A stretch of DNA of 64,000 bases, taken from NCBI RefSeq assembly GCF_002081715.1, contig NZ_MUKP01000002.1, positions 124,001-188,000 of the forward strand, read 5' to 3'. The DNA comes from Nocardia donostiensis. GTDB taxonomy: Bacteria; Actinomycetota; Actinomycetes; Mycobacteriales; Mycobacteriaceae. Below, piece by piece: positions 48,637-58,365 of this stretch (position 1 is the first letter of the stretch; the number at the start of each line of letters is the position of its first letter). The translations under genes were made by a program, and so were the position numbers. The notes below the pieces were generated by a model. That model made no database searches. It saw only the letters and a program-made list of their open reading frames with translations, and was not told where the DNA came from.

Positions 48637-49389
48637 ATGAGGAACGTAGTCCGATCCCTGTTCCTCGCCACAACAGTCGTCACGCTGGTCGCGGCCTGCT
48701 CCGTCGGCGCGAACGCGGTGCTGGTCGACAGAGCGGCGGGGTTACCCGTCGCAGCGGTGACTCCCTCGGGCGGCCGGGAAGTGGGTATCGGCCATCCGGT
48801 GACCATCCGGTTCGCCACCGATATCACCGACCGAGCCAGGGCCGAAAGATCGGTGACCGTCGCTGCCACCGAGCCATTGGACGGCACGTTCTCCTGGCGG
48901 GGCGACCGGGAACTCATCTGGACCTCCACCGGCTATCTGCCCGCCCGCTCACCGATCACGGTCAGCGTGGGAGATTCGCGCACAAAGTTCCGCACCAACG
49001 CGGGCGTGGTCGCCGATGCGGATATGTCTGCCCACACTTTCACCGTCAGCATCGGCGGACAGGTGGCGCGAACAATGCCTGCGTCGATGGGCAAACCCGG
49101 CTGGGAAACCCCCGTCGGCACCTATCCGGTACTGGAGAAGTTCCGCCATATCGTGTTCGACTCCCGGACCATAGGTGTCCCGCTCGACTCGCCCGAGGGA
49201 TATCTGCTCGACGGCGAATACGCCGTACGGCTGACCTGGAGCGGTGTTTTCGTGCATTCGGCGCCGTGGTCGGTCGATGCGCAGGGCAACGCCAACGTCA
49301 GCCACGGCTGCATCAACCTCGCCCCCGGTGACGCGGCCTGGTACTACGAGGTGGTCGGAATCGGCGACCCGGTGACCGTGCACTGGTGA
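48637..49389 (+). CDS. L,D-transpeptidase lipoprotein
   Basis: 250-aa cell-wall cross-linking enzyme. The lipobox LVAAC gives Cys21; an Ig-like domain (about 35-120) precedes the YkuD catalytic domain (about 125-250) with HSAPWSVDAQGN and VSHGCINLAP (Ser222, Gly224, Cys225 catalytic). It makes 3-3 peptidoglycan cross-links outside the membrane, typical of mycobacteria and nocardiae. It lies 24 bp after the debranching enzyme and may be in the same operon. Confidence 0.92.
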   Translation: MRNVVRSLFLATTVVTLVAACSVGANAVLVDRAAGLPVAAVTPSGGREVGIGHPVTIRFATDITDRARAERSVTVAATEPLDGTFSWRGDRELIWTSTGYLPARSPITVSVGDSRTKFRTNAGVVADADMSAHTFTVSIGGQVARTMPASMGKPGWETPVGTYPVLEKFRHIVFDSRTIGVPLDSPEGYLLDGEYAVRLTWSGVFVHSAPWSVDAQGNANVSHGCINLAPGDAAWYYEVVGIGDPVTVHW

Positions 49390-49488
49390 ATTCGCTGCCG
49401 ATCTCCCCGGTGCCACCACACCCGGCCCGATGATCGGCTAGAACAATGAGAAGAAAACTGGCGGCGGAACCGACGAAGGCGGGACACG

Positions 49489-50739
49489 ATGAATCGACCG
49501 GGGGATTTCACCGAACCCGAGGGCGACCCGTATCCCACAACGCCGATCCGCATTCCCTACCCACAGATCTCGTATCCCACGCCGCCGTCGCAGACCCCAC
49601 CGGATCCGCCAGGCCCGTACGACGTGGCCGAACATGTCACCGCACCGCTGCCTGCGCCGTATCGGCCCGCGCCCCCTCAGCGCCGTACCACCGGCTCAGC
49701 AGGTCCGGATCGTCCGTTCCCGCAGCGACGGCCCGCCAACCCCCGGTTTCCCGACCCCTACGGGACGACCCCCACCGCACGTCGGCTCATGCCCCGAGAC
49801 CGGACGGGCGGGGCCTGGGGCCAGGGCAGCAATATCGGGCGCCCACACAGCCAGTCTTCCGGAACCGCAGGCGGGGATCGCCGCCGTTTCCCTGCTCGGG
49901 CAACCGACATGCCGCCGCCGCATCGCCCCGACCGCCACAACCGGACGTTCGACGCCGGGCTTCCCGGCGCCCCCGCCTACCATCACCACCCCGACGAACG
50001 GCCCACTAGAACCGCTGGTCAGTCCTGCTACGACGCTCACGATGATACGACCGCAGTGGTGCCGGACGAGCCGATGCGGTATTCCGGTACGCCCGTATCC
50101 GTGGAAGCGGAACAGCCGCAGCCGAGCCCCGAGGGGGTCGCGGCGCTGCAGCGACTGCGGCGGGGCAGGCAGAACACAGCACGGCCGGTGCACCGCGGGC
50201 GGGGGCGTACGGAACAGAACCGACGCCGGTGGGCTCCCACCTTGCTCGGGATGCTCGGTGCGGCCACGGTTTTCGCCGCCGCCTACCTCCAGTTCGGCGA
50301 TAGCCGCGACGGGCAGACCACCGAGGTGGCGGGCGTGCACAATCCGGTGTCGACGGTCGCGGCTCTGCTGTGCGCAGCCGAACGGGTGGGCAGCAGTATC
50401 CGCGGCAACGGGGCAGGTAGCGACGACTCCGGTGCGGCGGTGATTTTCGCTTTCCAGCACGCCTACTACGTCACCCGGTCGGGGGAACAGGCCCGAGCAG
50501 TGGTCGCCCAGAACGCGACCGTGCCTTCGGCGCAGGACATCCAGCAGGGCATCGACACCATCCCCCTAGGGACCACACACTGTCTGACCATCACCCCCGG
50601 CGCATTCGTCGGCCAGTACACCGTGATCGTCACCGAGTACCGGCCCGGGTCAGCGCCGATCACCTACAATCCGCAGCTGGTGACCACCGCCGACACGGGT
50701 GGCCGCACCGTCATCACCGGGATCGGCCCCATGCCCTGA
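49489..50739 (+). CDS. Pro-rich single-pass membrane protein (DUF8176-like)
   Basis: 416-aa protein with a long Pro/Arg-rich N-terminal cytoplasmic part (about 1-245; many PxP and RP runs), one membrane helix (about 252-270, LLGMLGAATVFAAAYLQFG) and an extracellular domain of about 140 residues (LLCAAERVGSSIRGN to TEYRPGSAP). The latter resembles a small NTF2-like actinobacterial domain, possibly DUF8176; I am not certain. It follows the L,D-transpeptidase by 99 bp. Possible role: wall-linked sensing or assembly. No enzymatic residues seen. Confidence 0.75.
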   Translation: MNRPGDFTEPEGDPYPTTPIRIPYPQISYPTPPSQTPPDPPGPYDVAEHVTAPLPAPYRPAPPQRRTTGSAGPDRPFPQRRPANPRFPDPYGTTPTARRLMPRDRTGGAWGQGSNIGRPHSQSSGTAGGDRRRFPARATDMPPPHRPDRHNRTFDAGLPGAPAYHHHPDERPTRTAGQSCYDAHDDTTAVVPDEPMRYSGTPVSVEAEQPQPSPEGVAALQRLRRGRQNTARPVHRGRGRTEQNRRRWAPTLLGMLGAATVFAAAYLQFGDSRDGQTTEVAGVHNPVSTVAALLCAAERVGSSIRGNGAGSDDSGAAVIFAFQHAYYVTRSGEQARAVVAQNATVPSAQDIQQGIDTIPLGTTHCLTITPGAFVGQYTVIVTEYRPGSAPITYNPQLVTTADTGGRTVITGIGPMP

Positions 50740-50745
50740 AGCCCG

Positions 50746-50756
50746 GGACACTGTCC
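50746..50756. promoter_or_regulatory. Palindrome ggacactgtcc upstream of the Acg-like gene
   Basis: An 11-bp perfect palindrome 60 bp before the Acg-like start. It resembles the core of the mycobacterial DosR box (GGGAC-N4-GTCCC) but is one base shorter in the middle. DosR is known to control acg in M. tuberculosis; use here is inferred. Confidence 0.35.
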
Positions 50757-50815
50757 TACCGCGGGAAGGACCGAAGACCCTGGTCGATGGCCTACGCACC
50801 GGCCAGACTCAGGGT

Positions 50816-51823
50816 ATGGACGATACGGACGACACCAGCACAGCTGTAGTACCGGACCATCCGACGGTGCTCGCCGCGCTGCGGCTCGGTAGCCGCGCGC
50901 CGTCGGTGCACAACACGCAACCGTGGCGGTGGGTGTTCGACGGCAGCCGCCTGTATCTGTTCGGCGACCCGAGCAGGCAACTGTCCTCGGCCGACCCGCA
51001 GGGCAGGCAGCTGGTGATCAGCTGTGGGGCGATGCTGGACCATGTGCGCACCGCTTTCGCCGCGCAGGGCTGGCATACCGACACCACCCGATTGCCCGAA
51101 CCCGGTCGCGACGACTATCTGGCTGTTATCGATTTCCGGCCGTGGCAAAACCCGCCTGCGCAGGTTCGTGCCCGCGTGCAGGCCATCGACCGGCGTCGCA
51201 CCGACCGGCTGCCGATGCTGCCACCGCACCACTGGGAGGAGACGACGCGCGCAGCCCGGGATGCGGCGGCGCGCCACGATACCGAACTCGGCGTGCTCGA
51301 CGAGGGGGTGCGCCCGCGGCTGGTGGCGGCTTCCGAACAGTCGGTGGCGCTACGCCGCTACGACATGCAGTACCAGAACGAACTGCGCTGGTGGTCGGGC
51401 CACCACAGCCCCGCCGACGGAGTTCCGGTGTCGGCGCTGGCTTCCGAAGCGGAACTGTCGCAGGTCGGGGTGGGTCGGGCGTTCCCGCCGGCGCCGCGGT
51501 CGCTGCGCCGCGGCGACCTCGACGATCATTCCCGGCTGCTGGTGCTCAGCTCCAGCGGCGATACGCCGCAACAGTGGCTGCACACCGGCGAGACATTGTC
51601 GACGATACTGCTGGACTGCACCGCGGCGGGACTGGCGACGTGTCCGCTCACCCATATCACCGAGCTGATGTCGAGCAGACGGATCATTTCGGGGCTGACC
51701 ACCCGGCCCGGCCAACCTCAGGTGCTGATCCGTGTCGGTACCGCACCGGAGGAGCCCGAACAGCCGCCGACCCCACGCCGCGCGGTGTCGGAGTTCTTGG
51801 AGCTGCGCGCCGCGCCCGCCTGA
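50816..51823 (+). CDS. Acg-family nitroreductase-like protein
   Basis: 335-aa protein of the Acg (Rv2032-like) subgroup of the nitroreductase superfamily: LRLGSRAPSVHNTQPWRWVF is the family start, QRRRTDRLPM and MSSRRIISGL in the C-terminal half also fit. In M. tuberculosis this type belongs to the dormancy (DosR) regulon and seems to bind FMN poorly or in a covered manner, so it may be storage rather than an enzyme. The ATG at 50816 has AGGG six bases upstream. The next gene is a universal stress protein, another typical DosR target. Confidence 0.86.
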   Translation: MDDTDDTSTAVVPDHPTVLAALRLGSRAPSVHNTQPWRWVFDGSRLYLFGDPSRQLSSADPQGRQLVISCGAMLDHVRTAFAAQGWHTDTTRLPEPGRDDYLAVIDFRPWQNPPAQVRARVQAIDRRRTDRLPMLPPHHWEETTRAARDAAARHDTELGVLDEGVRPRLVAASEQSVALRRYDMQYQNELRWWSGHHSPADGVPVSALASEAELSQVGVGRAFPPAPRSLRRGDLDDHSRLLVLSSSGDTPQQWLHTGETLSTILLDCTAAGLATCPLTHITELMSSRRIISGLTTRPGQPQVLIRVGTAPEEPEQPPTPRRAVSEFLELRAAPA

Positions 51824-51869
51824 GGCCCGACCGGCGATCCGATGAACCGGGAAGGCGGTAATCAACTGT

Positions 51870-52742
51870 ATGCCCGGTAGTGTTCGTGCGCCCGTCCTCG
51901 TCGGTGCAGACGGTTCGCCCGCCGCGATGCAGGCGGTGCGCTGGGCCGCGCACGAAGCAGCATGCCAGCGCTGCGCCCTGCATATCGTCTACGCGGTGGG
52001 CGTACCGATCGATGTGGGACCGACCTTCGGTTACGCACCGATCGACGGCGAAACCTGCAGGCGGGCCGGGCAGGTCACGGCCGAAGCAACCCGCGATGTG
52101 GCGACAGCGGCCGCCGTCCCGATCGCCGATATCGAGATCGAGACCTTCGTCGCGGACGCTGCCCCGGTACCACTGCTGCGCGACTGTTCAGCGCACGCTC
52201 GGCTGCTAGTGGTCGGGACCCGCGGGCTCGGCGCGTTCCGGCGCGGGTTACTCGGCTCGGTGAGCACCTCGCTGGCCCGGCACGCTCGATGCCCGGTCGC
52301 GGTCGTGCCGGAGCACCCACCGGATCCGCGCGGTCCCGTGGTTGTCGGCGTCGACGGCTCGCCGTACAGCGCCCGAGCCATCCAGATCGCCTTCGCTGTG
52401 GCGGCCCGTCGCGATGTGGAACTGGTCGCGGTGCACGCCTGGTCGGAGTTCTACCGGTATCTGTCCCGGGACGAGCTTCAGGAAGAAGCTGCGGGGCTGC
52501 TGGCGGAGAATCTGGCCGGTTACCGTGAGCGATACCCGGATCTGCGGGTGCGCCGTACCATCGTCGCGGATCGCCCGGCGCGGGCACTGCTCGATGCGGC
52601 CACCGACCCGCAGCTGCTCGTGGTCGGCAGCCGTGGCCGCGGTGGTTTCGCCGGTATGACGCTGGGCTCGGTGAGTCAGGCGGTGCTGCACGCGGCGCAC
52701 TGCCCTGTGCTCATCGCCCGTGCTAGCGATCGAGATCGATGA
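51870..52742 (+). CDS. Tandem universal stress protein (UspA x2)
   Basis: 290-aa protein with two USP domains (about 5-150 and 155-288). Each has the ATP-binding pattern G-x2-G-x9-G-S: GTRGLGAFRRGLLGSVS and GSRGRGGFAGMTLGSVS, and the acid-first strands VLVGADGSP and VVGVDGSP. Such proteins bind ATP and help during hypoxia or stress. It lies 46 bp after the Acg-like gene. Its 3-prime end overlaps the convergent dehydrogenase gene by 20 bp. Confidence 0.9.
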   Translation: MPGSVRAPVLVGADGSPAAMQAVRWAAHEAACQRCALHIVYAVGVPIDVGPTFGYAPIDGETCRRAGQVTAEATRDVATAAAVPIADIEIETFVADAAPVPLLRDCSAHARLLVVGTRGLGAFRRGLLGSVSTSLARHARCPVAVVPEHPPDPRGPVVVGVDGSPYSARAIQIAFAVAARRDVELVAVHAWSEFYRYLSRDELQEEAAGLLAENLAGYRERYPDLRVRRTIVADRPARALLDAATDPQLLVVGSRGRGGFAGMTLGSVSQAVLHAAHCPVLIARASDRDR

Positions 52743-53778
52743 CCGTTTTCACACCGTCACCGCCGGAGTCGTCGAAAGCTTCGGCCGCGCGTTCCAGCGG
52801 CAGCCTCCGGGTGATCACGGCCGCCAGCCAGGCGGGGTCGGCTCGTCTCAGCGCGAGCGTCGCCTCCCGGAAATGGCGCAGGTTGGCGTTGACCGACCCG
52901 ATGATCACATCGTTTTCCAGCACAATGGTGCGGTTGAGCGTGCCCATATCGAGATCCATCGTGCGTCCGCTCGCCGAGACGCCGGTCAGGCAGGTGATGC
53001 CGTAGGCCGCGGTTCCCGCCATCGCGTCGGCGACGGTGGCATGCGAACCGGTCGCTTCGATCACCACATCCGGCTCGCAGTCCGCGGTGACCTGCGAGAG
53101 CTCCTCGGTGTGATAGGTGGCGCCGAGGGCCCGGGTGAGTTCCGGTTTCGCCCCGGTGCGCACCAGATCCACCACATGCACGTCCAGGCCGCGTTGCACT
53201 CCGAACAGCGCGGCGAGCAACCCGATCGGCCCCGCACCGACCACCAGCACCCGCCGCGGTTCGAACCAGCTGCGCGCACCGACCCGTTCGATCTGTTCCC
53301 ACGCTTTGGCGACGACGCTGGCCGGCTCCACCAGCACCCCGGTTTCGGCGAGTTCCGGCGCGACCAGCACCGCGTACTCGGGTTCCACCAGCCAATAGTG
53401 GCTGCCGTAGCCGTCGAGTTCCTTGATCCCGCGTTCGCGGTACCGGCCGTTGCGGCACATATCGAATTCCCCGCGTGCGCACGCCCCGCACGGCACCGGG
53501 TCGGGCCGCCGCACTACTGGGGCCACTAGATCGCCCGGGCCGAACCCGGCACCATCCGGTGCCGACACCACCCGGCCCAGCGCTTCGTGTCCGAGCACCA
53601 TGGTGTCCCGGCCCGGCGGCGGCTGCGCGTGTAGGCCGGAGACGATATCGGCATCGGTGCCGCAGATCCCCAGCGCCAGCCCCTCGATCAGCAGCTGGCC
53701 TGGTTCGGGAACCGGATCGGGCACGTTGTCGACACGAAGGGAATCGGGCTTACCCGGGCGCACGGTCAACGCAAGCAT
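52723..53778 (-). CDS. Zinc-dependent dehydrogenase, glucose 1-dehydrogenase-like
   Basis: 351-aa MDR-family dehydrogenase. N-terminal zinc-site residues are in LGICGTDADI and GHEALGRV; RNGRYRERGIKELDGYGSHYW is typical of the glucose 1-dehydrogenase branch (archaeal type). The coenzyme site VLVVGAGPIGLLAALFG (G-x-G-x-x-G) predicts NAD(P). Three cysteines (CGACARGEFDMC) may hold a structural zinc. Converges with the USP gene, with a 20-bp overlap. The sugar substrate remains to be shown. Confidence 0.86.
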   Translation of the reverse strand: MLALTVRPGKPDSLRVDNVPDPVPEPGQLLIEGLALGICGTDADIVSGLHAQPPPGRDTMVLGHEALGRVVSAPDGAGFGPGDLVAPVVRRPDPVPCGACARGEFDMCRNGRYRERGIKELDGYGSHYWLVEPEYAVLVAPELAETGVLVEPASVVAKAWEQIERVGARSWFEPRRVLVVGAGPIGLLAALFGVQRGLDVHVVDLVRTGAKPELTRALGATYHTEELSQVTADCEPDVVIEATGSHATVADAMAGTAAYGITCLTGVSASGRTMDLDMGTLNRTIVLENDVIIGSVNANLRHFREATLALRRADPAWLAAVITRRLPLERAAEAFDDSGGDGVKTVIDLDR

Positions 53779-53817
53779 GCCGGTCGGGTACCCCGGTTCC
53801 GCGCGCCTACCCGCTGT

Positions 53818-54228
53818 TCAGAGCTGGCTGGGACTCCAGGTGGCCACCGCCCAGATGACGACGACGTTCAGCACGATGACCAGGATCGACCACGCCGGAT
53901 AGTAGGGCAGCCACAGGAAGTTCGCGATGATCGACAGGGCGGCGATGGTCACTGCCGCGACCCGGCCCCAGGTGGTGCCCGTCATCAGGCCCAGCGCGCA
54001 TATCACCAGGATGGCGCCGAGGATGATGTGAATCCAACCCCAGGCGGTGGTGTCCAACTTGTAGACGTAGTCGACCCCGACCACGAACAACTCGTCCTTG
54101 GCTACCGCCGAAATCCCCTGCAGGATCGACAGCACACCGACTGTCAGCAGCAGTATCGCGGCGCCGATCGAGGTGCCTGCTGCAATGCCCTGGCGCACCG
54201 GGCGTTCGGTACCGGTGGAGTGCGACAT
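53818..54228 (-). CDS. DUF7144-type small membrane protein
   Basis: 136-aa protein with four predicted membrane helices (about 16-38, 63-80, 85-105 and 110-130). It looks like the actinobacterial DUF7144 family (SILQGISAVAKDELFVVG, YKLDTTAWGWIHIILGAIL). No catalytic residues are obvious; the role is unknown. It starts at 54228 behind GAAGGGA. A longer open frame exists upstream but is shadow of the LuxR gene. It is divergent from the LuxR regulator. Confidence 0.82.
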   Translation of the reverse strand: MSHSTGTERPVRQGIAAGTSIGAAILLLTVGVLSILQGISAVAKDELFVVGVDYVYKLDTTAWGWIHIILGAILVICALGLMTGTTWGRVAAVTIAALSIIANFLWLPYYPAWSILVIVLNVVVIWAVATWSPSQL

Positions 54229-54492
54229 CGGTTCGTCCCTTCGTAGGTAGCGAATGGTGCCGTGCCTATCGCGGCGGACAGCCACGAATCTGCCGCACGC
54301 AGGCCGGTCGCGCTTCACCCGTCGCGGGTGATGACCGCGACGGCACGCCGCGGGGGAGCAGCGGGCAAGTCCGTAACACAAAGTCATTACGATCCGTCGG
54401 CCCCCAGTGATCACCCGGTACGTTGCAGACATCAGCGGCTGTGCGTGATGTGGTACCGACAACGCGTTGACGATGCAGCTCGAGGAGACGGA

Positions 54493-57096
54493 ATGCCTGC
54501 TACCGATATGTCGGCTCAGCAGCCGTTGGCGCAGGTAGAGGCCAGTAGGGTGCGCGCAGGCACCGATGGCATAGCCGGTACTGCGCCGCCGCGCCTGTCC
54601 TTCACTCCCCTCGGCGTCGGCGCAGGAAGACTGCTCGACCGGGCCGCTGCCGAACCCGGCCAGGTGGTGTTGCTCTGCGGGGCCGCGGGCACCGGAAAGA
54701 CGACAGTACTGGCCGATTGGGCTCGGCGACGCGGCGGCCGCATCCCGGAACTCGATATCCGCTGGCTCGCCCTCACCCGCGGAACGAACGAGGCCACGCA
54801 GCTGTGGCAGGCGATCGGCGCCTGCCTGGGTCTGCCCGCGGCGGCGCGGACCTGGGGACCGGTCGACTCGATCGGGGCCGCCGGCAACCTGATCGAGCAG
54901 CTCACGGCGCGGCGGATACCGACCGCGCTGGTCATCGACAACGCTCATCTGCTCACCGATCCGCTCGCGCTCGCCGGTCTGGACTATTTTCTCGAACACG
55001 CGCCGCCCACCCTCACTCCGATCCTGTCCGCACGGTTCGATCCGCCGCTGCGCTGGCATGCGCTGGCCGTTTCCGGCCGGCTGCTCCGGATCGGTGCGGC
55101 AGAGCTGGCGTTGCGCGAACGGCAGACGGCCACGCTGCTGCGCCAGCACGGATGCCGGCTGACCGCGGCCGAGCTCGCGGTCGTCACGCGGCTGACGCAG
55201 GGCTGGGCGGCGTTGGTCCGGCTCGCGGCGATCTACCTGAGTGCGCATCCCGGTGACCGGGCCACCGCGCTCGCCGCCCTGGCCCGGCCGCCGCATCAAG
55301 TGGCCGATTTCCTGGTCGGAGAACTGTTGACGGTGCTGCCCGTCGATACGCTGCGCTTCCTGCTGGTGACCTCGGTACCGGCGGCCTTCACCCCCTCGCT
55401 GGCCGCCGAACTGGGCGAGCCGGAGGCGGCGCGGATTCTGGACAGCCTGGAACGGATCAACTTCCCCATCGAAGTGACTGCCGCCGACGGGCAGCTGTGG
55501 TACGCCTATCACCCGATGCTGCGCACCTACTTGCGTGCCGAGCTGCGCAGGCGCCGACCATGGCAACTTCCCGGACTACACCGTGCGGCGGCTCGCTGGT
55601 ATCTGGCCGGAGGCCGGCGGACGGCGGCGTTACCGCATGTGCTGGCCGATTCCGATACGCAGTTGCCTCCGTTCCTGCGCGAACACGGTGCCCATATGGT
55701 GTTCGACGGCGCAGGAGCGGCGCTGTTCGACCAGCTCGATCACCTCGACCGTGTTCCCGATCTGGCTGATGACCCCTACGTCTGGCTGCTGCGGGGCGCT
55801 GATGCGGTCGAGCGTGGCGATATTCCAGCTGCGACGGCGTATCTGGAGCTGATACGGGTCCGCGACGGGCAGAGTTCGGCGATCGTTCCCGACACCTGGC
55901 TGCGGCCGTTCGCCCGCGCGGTATCGACCGCCGCCGGCGAGCAGGCCGGTACCGGTCTCGACGATCTCGTGCCCAGCACGGGGCACCCGGATCTCGACTG
56001 CTATCTCGCACTGTATGCCGGGGCATGCCGCGTGCTGCGCCGTGCGGGCGGCGAACCCGATCTGCACCGTGCGATGGCACTGGCCGATCAGGCCGGGCTG
56101 CCACGTCTGGGGTTGCGTGCCCACACCCTGCTCGCGGTGTCGGCGGGACTCCACGGCGGTATATCGACCATGGGGGAACGCGCACGCCGGGCGCTCGCCC
56201 GCGCCGGGACGCCGGATCTGGCCGGGCTGCCCGAGGCAGGGCATGCGGCGGCGATGGTCGCGCTGGCTGCCCATCTACGCGGCGAGCGGTATCATCAGGC
56301 CCCGGAATCCGAGGCCCACTCCGCGGGCAGGCACGCCAGGGTCATCGCGCGGCTCATCGGATTCGACGCCGCCGCCGACCGGCACGAATCCGGGGAATCC
56401 TTGCGCACCGATATGCATCGCCTGCTCGACACCTCCCCCGCTACCAGCGCGGGCTTGCTGGCCCCTGTCGTCCGGTCACTGCTCCGGTTGCATGCAAAGG
56501 ATCCCGCACGCAGGCTCGCCGACCACGCCGCCGACGTACTCGGCGAGACCGCCGAGGTGGCCGTGGCCCGGGCCACGCTGTCGGAATACCAGCACCGCCC
56601 CGCGGTCACCGTGTCCCTGCTGCAGCCGTGGCTGACCGAATCCGAACAGCTGCATTCGGTGACGGCAGTGACCGCCTGGCTGCTACATGCCTCGGCGTGC
56701 GATCGACTGGACCGCCCCGCCAAGGTGTACGACGCTCTGCGGTGCGCCTTGGAGCGGGCCGCTGTCGACCGGCTGATCCGCCCGTTCCTCGAGACGGCGG
56801 GCACCCCCGAACTGCTCGACACGCACACCGGCCGGTTCGGCCACCACGACCGGCTGGCCGACACCATCCGCGCCTTGGCGCGGGTGGGCCGGACCACGAC
56901 CGAGGTCCGGCTCACCGAGACGGAACTGACCGTGCTACGCCAACTGCCGTCCGGGCGGACCACCCAGCTCGTGGCCGGCGATCTGGGTGTGTCGATCAAC
57001 ACCGTCAAAACGCATCTGCGCGGTATCTACCACAAACTCGGCACCGCCTCACGCGCCGAGGCAATCGACCGCGCACGCCGACTCGGCCTGCTGTGA
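54493..57096 (+). CDS. MalT-like LuxR-family regulator (STAND ATPase)
   Basis: 867-aa large ATP-binding regulator of LAL/MalT type. Walker A GAAGTGKT (63-70) begins the NTPase part, then an alpha-helical array probably forms TPR-like sensor repeats (about 400-790), and the C-terminal LuxR helix-turn-helix reads LTETELTVLRQL, GDLGVSINTVKTHLRGIYHKL (about 800-865). It starts at 54493 behind GAGGAG. Such proteins respond to a sugar or small ligand. It converges with the cyp154-like gene (37-bp gap), so a link with the conservon is not implied by position. Confidence 0.88.
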   Translation: MPATDMSAQQPLAQVEASRVRAGTDGIAGTAPPRLSFTPLGVGAGRLLDRAAAEPGQVVLLCGAAGTGKTTVLADWARRRGGRIPELDIRWLALTRGTNEATQLWQAIGACLGLPAAARTWGPVDSIGAAGNLIEQLTARRIPTALVIDNAHLLTDPLALAGLDYFLEHAPPTLTPILSARFDPPLRWHALAVSGRLLRIGAAELALRERQTATLLRQHGCRLTAAELAVVTRLTQGWAALVRLAAIYLSAHPGDRATALAALARPPHQVADFLVGELLTVLPVDTLRFLLVTSVPAAFTPSLAAELGEPEAARILDSLERINFPIEVTAADGQLWYAYHPMLRTYLRAELRRRRPWQLPGLHRAAARWYLAGGRRTAALPHVLADSDTQLPPFLREHGAHMVFDGAGAALFDQLDHLDRVPDLADDPYVWLLRGADAVERGDIPAATAYLELIRVRDGQSSAIVPDTWLRPFARAVSTAAGEQAGTGLDDLVPSTGHPDLDCYLALYAGACRVLRRAGGEPDLHRAMALADQAGLPRLGLRAHTLLAVSAGLHGGISTMGERARRALARAGTPDLAGLPEAGHAAAMVALAAHLRGERYHQAPESEAHSAGRHARVIARLIGFDAAADRHESGESLRTDMHRLLDTSPATSAGLLAPVVRSLLRLHAKDPARRLADHAADVLGETAEVAVARATLSEYQHRPAVTVSLLQPWLTESEQLHSVTAVTAWLLHASACDRLDRPAKVYDALRCALERAAVDRLIRPFLETAGTPELLDTHTGRFGHHDRLADTIRALARVGRTTTEVRLTETELTVLRQLPSGRTTQLVAGDLGVSINTVKTHLRGIYHKLGTASRAEAIDRARRLGLL

Positions 57097-57133
57097 CCTC
57101 CGGCCCGGTGCACCGGCCGTCACGGCCGGTCCG

Positions 57134-58354
57134 CTAGTTCCCCAGATACACCGGCAAAGTTTTGTGCCCGTTGGAGACAAAACTGACCACCGGCTCCAGC
57201 GCGCTCGGCTCGACCGCCAGTCGCAGGCCCGGAAAACGCTGGAACAGTGCAGGCAGCGCCATTTCCCCTTCCATCCGGGCAAGCGGCGATCCGATGCAGT
57301 GGTGCACGCCGTGTCCGAATGCCACATGGTCCTTGTTCGGCCGGGAGAGGTCGAAAACGTTCGTGGTGTGCCCGTGCACCTTCGGGTCCCGGCTGGCCGC
57401 TGCGTAGGAGGCCAGGATCGCATCACCCTTGTTGATGTGCACGCCGTCGATATCGATGTCCTCGACGGCATAGCGGAGCGGCAGATGCGCGACCGGGGAT
57501 TCGTAGCGCAACGTCTCCTCCACCACGTCCGACCAGCTCACCCGCCCCTCCAGCACGGCCCGGCGCTGTTCGGGATGGGTCAGCAGCGCCACGATCGCCT
57601 GATCGAGCAGGTTGACCGTGGTCTCGTGACCGGCGTTGATGACCAGCATCAGGGTGTCGACGAGCTCCTTCTCGGTCAGCGCCGAACCGTCGTCGTCGCG
57701 GGTCGCGATCATCACGCTGGTGATGTCCTCGCCCGGATTCGTCCGCCGGTACGCCACCAATTCGCTGACCAGCCCATACATTTCGGTGTAGTTGGCCAGG
57801 CCTTCCTCCTGGCTGATGGTGGTGTCGAAGTAGCGGTCGACGCAGCGCCGCAGCCCCGGCGCAATCGAGTCGGGCACCCCGAGCAGTTCGGTGATGACCT
57901 GAATCGGCACCGGATAGGCATACATTTCGCGCAGATCGACCACTTCGCCCGGAGCCGTCGCGGCCAGTTTTCCGAGCAGCTCCTCGATCAGCGCCTCGAT
58001 ACGCGGGCGCAACGCCATGGTGCGGCGGTGGGTGAAGGCGGGCGAGACCAGTTTGCGGAGCCTGCGATGCTCGGCTCCGTAGGCGGTGAACATGTTGTCC
58101 ACCGCCACCCAGGTGAACAGCGGCCAGTCCTGAGTGATCTCGCCGTTGGTGAAGGCTGTCCAATGCTGAACCGGGTCCTTCGACACTCGCGGATCGGCCA
58201 GAAGACTTTTGAGCGTGGCAGCGTGGGTGACCGACCAGGCAAGCACCCCACCGGGTAATTCCACGAGGGTGGCAGGCCCGCGCTCGCGCAAGCGTGCGGA
58301 CTCCCCCTGGGTATCCGCGCCACTCATGTCCAGAACTATCGGTTCACGCTCCAT
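57134..58354 (-). CDS. Cytochrome P450, CYP154-like (conservon partner)
   Basis: 406-aa P450. Heme ligand Cys353 in AFGHGVHHCIGSP, I-helix NAGHETTVN (O2 activation, acid-threonine pair), K-helix EETLRYESP with the ExxR motif intact. ATG at 58354 has AAGGAG eight bases ahead. It lies 11 bp after the second P450 and belongs to the conservon operon; in Streptomyces a CYP154/CYP157 pair occupies this place. Its substrate and redox partners are not known; no ferredoxin gene is in the window. Confidence 0.88.
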   Translation of the reverse strand: MEREPIVLDMSGADTQGESARLRERGPATLVELPGGVLAWSVTHAATLKSLLADPRVSKDPVQHWTAFTNGEITQDWPLFTWVAVDNMFTAYGAEHRRLRKLVSPAFTHRRTMALRPRIEALIEELLGKLAATAPGEVVDLREMYAYPVPIQVITELLGVPDSIAPGLRRCVDRYFDTTISQEEGLANYTEMYGLVSELVAYRRTNPGEDITSVMIATRDDDGSALTEKELVDTLMLVINAGHETTVNLLDQAIVALLTHPEQRRAVLEGRVSWSDVVEETLRYESPVAHLPLRYAVEDIDIDGVHINKGDAILASYAAASRDPKVHGHTTNVFDLSRPNKDHVAFGHGVHHCIGSPLARMEGEMALPALFQRFPGLRLAVEPSALEPVVSFVSNGHKTLPVYLGN

Positions 58355-58365
58355 CTTCAGGCTCC

